Assembly (NCBI RefSeq): GCF_021365465.1
Contig: NZ_CP089932.1
Location: 1,674,001-1,738,000, forward strand
Direction of reading: 5' to 3'
DNA from: Erwinia tracheiphila
Lineage (GTDB): Bacteria; Pseudomonadota; Gammaproteobacteria; Enterobacterales; Enterobacteriaceae
DNA: 64,000 bases
Shown here: positions 63,915-64,000 of the stretch, in pieces
Layout of the letters: each line of letters begins with the position of its first letter
Position numbering within the stretch: the stretch's first letter is position 1
The notes under the pieces: model-generated
Told to the model about the DNA's origin: nothing
Databases searched by the model: none
Seen by the model: only the letters and a program-made list of their open reading frames with translations
Made by a program: the position numbers and the translations under genes

Positions 63915-64000
63915 ATCCCTGCATGAACACCACCTCCTGTGGAGGTGGTCAGCAATAAGCTGGCTCTGCCAGTCATGCTACTCATGGGAAAATCCGAATC
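63915..64000 (+). mobile_element. IS200/IS605-family element (copy B), left end, partial
   Basis: The last 84 or so bases of the window, from CCCTGCATGAACACCACCTC, match the minus-strand 5' end of copy A (55417-55500) with no visible difference, including the hairpin CCACCTCCTGTGGAGGTGG. The transposase start would fall about 40 bases beyond the window. Same insertion context as copy A: directly behind a terminator T-run. Confidence 0.93.

Overview
The window is a stretch of an enterobacterial chromosome, most likely a member of Erwinia (or a close Erwiniaceae relative) undergoing genome decay. Gene order follows the E. coli 15-17 min region closely: nagE-glnS-chiPQ, fur-fldA-ybfE-ybfF-seqA-pgm-kdpE, ybgA-phrB-ybgI-pxpBCA-nei-gltA, sdhCDAB-sucABCD, cydABX-ybgE-ybgC-tolQRAB-pal-cpoB, tRNA-Lys, nadA-pnuC-zitB-ybgS-aroG-gpmA-galMKT. 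Three points favour Erwinia: a secreted chitobiase follows chiPQ; the gal operon starts with galT, with no galE beside it (galE is known to be unlinked in Erwinia amylovora); and many pseudogenes and insertion sequences of four families are present. That last pattern resembles Erwinia tracheiphila or an insect-associated Erwinia. The genus is an inference from gene content, since no search was run.

Layout. 1-9.8 kb: GlcNAc and chitin-oligosaccharide uptake (nagE, chiP, chiQ, chitobiase) around glnS, with an ERIC-like palindrome, a ten-copy heptanucleotide repeat and two diverged copies of a ~95-bp sequence in the spacers. 9.8-12.2 kb: debris of a Set-family sugar efflux gene and an unrecognised gene. 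12.2-17.4 kb: fur, fldA, ybfE, ybfF, seqA and pgm, all intact. 17.4-26.5 kb: kdpE without kdpD, ybgA, phrB, ybgI, the 5-oxoprolinase genes (pxpA frameshifted), an IS481 remnant and a frameshifted nei. 26.5-38.1 kb: an intact TCA block (gltA, sdhCDAB, sucABCD). 38.2-38.95 kb: an apparently complete IS1-family element with target duplication. 39.4-48.3 kb: cytochrome bd and the Tol-Pal envelope system (ybgE decayed). 48.4-53.3 kb: two identical tRNA-Lys genes, a broken Ada-AlkA fusion, ogt, a frameshifted nadA, pnuC and a zitB remnant. 53.6-55.5 kb: an IS200-type element interrupted by an IS3-family element. 55.5-61.6 kb: ybgS remnant, aroG, gpmA, galM, galK and galT with two GalR-like operators. 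61.6-64 kb: a puuA fragment, intact puuP and the start of a second copy of the same IS200-type element.

How it fits together. Core respiration, envelope and sugar-phosphate genes are intact. Peripheral functions are eroding: metal efflux (zitB), K+ sensing (kdpD missing), putrescine and 5-oxoproline catabolism (puuA, pxpA), base-excision and alkylation repair (nei, Ada-AlkA), and de novo NAD synthesis (nadA), while the nicotinamide riboside importer pnuC stays intact. No convincing novel multi-gene system was found. The least explained items are the repeat-rich 1.1-kb glnS-chiP spacer, the unidentified decayed gene at about 10.6-12.0 kb, and the placement of both IS200-type copies directly on the U-tracts of intrinsic terminators.
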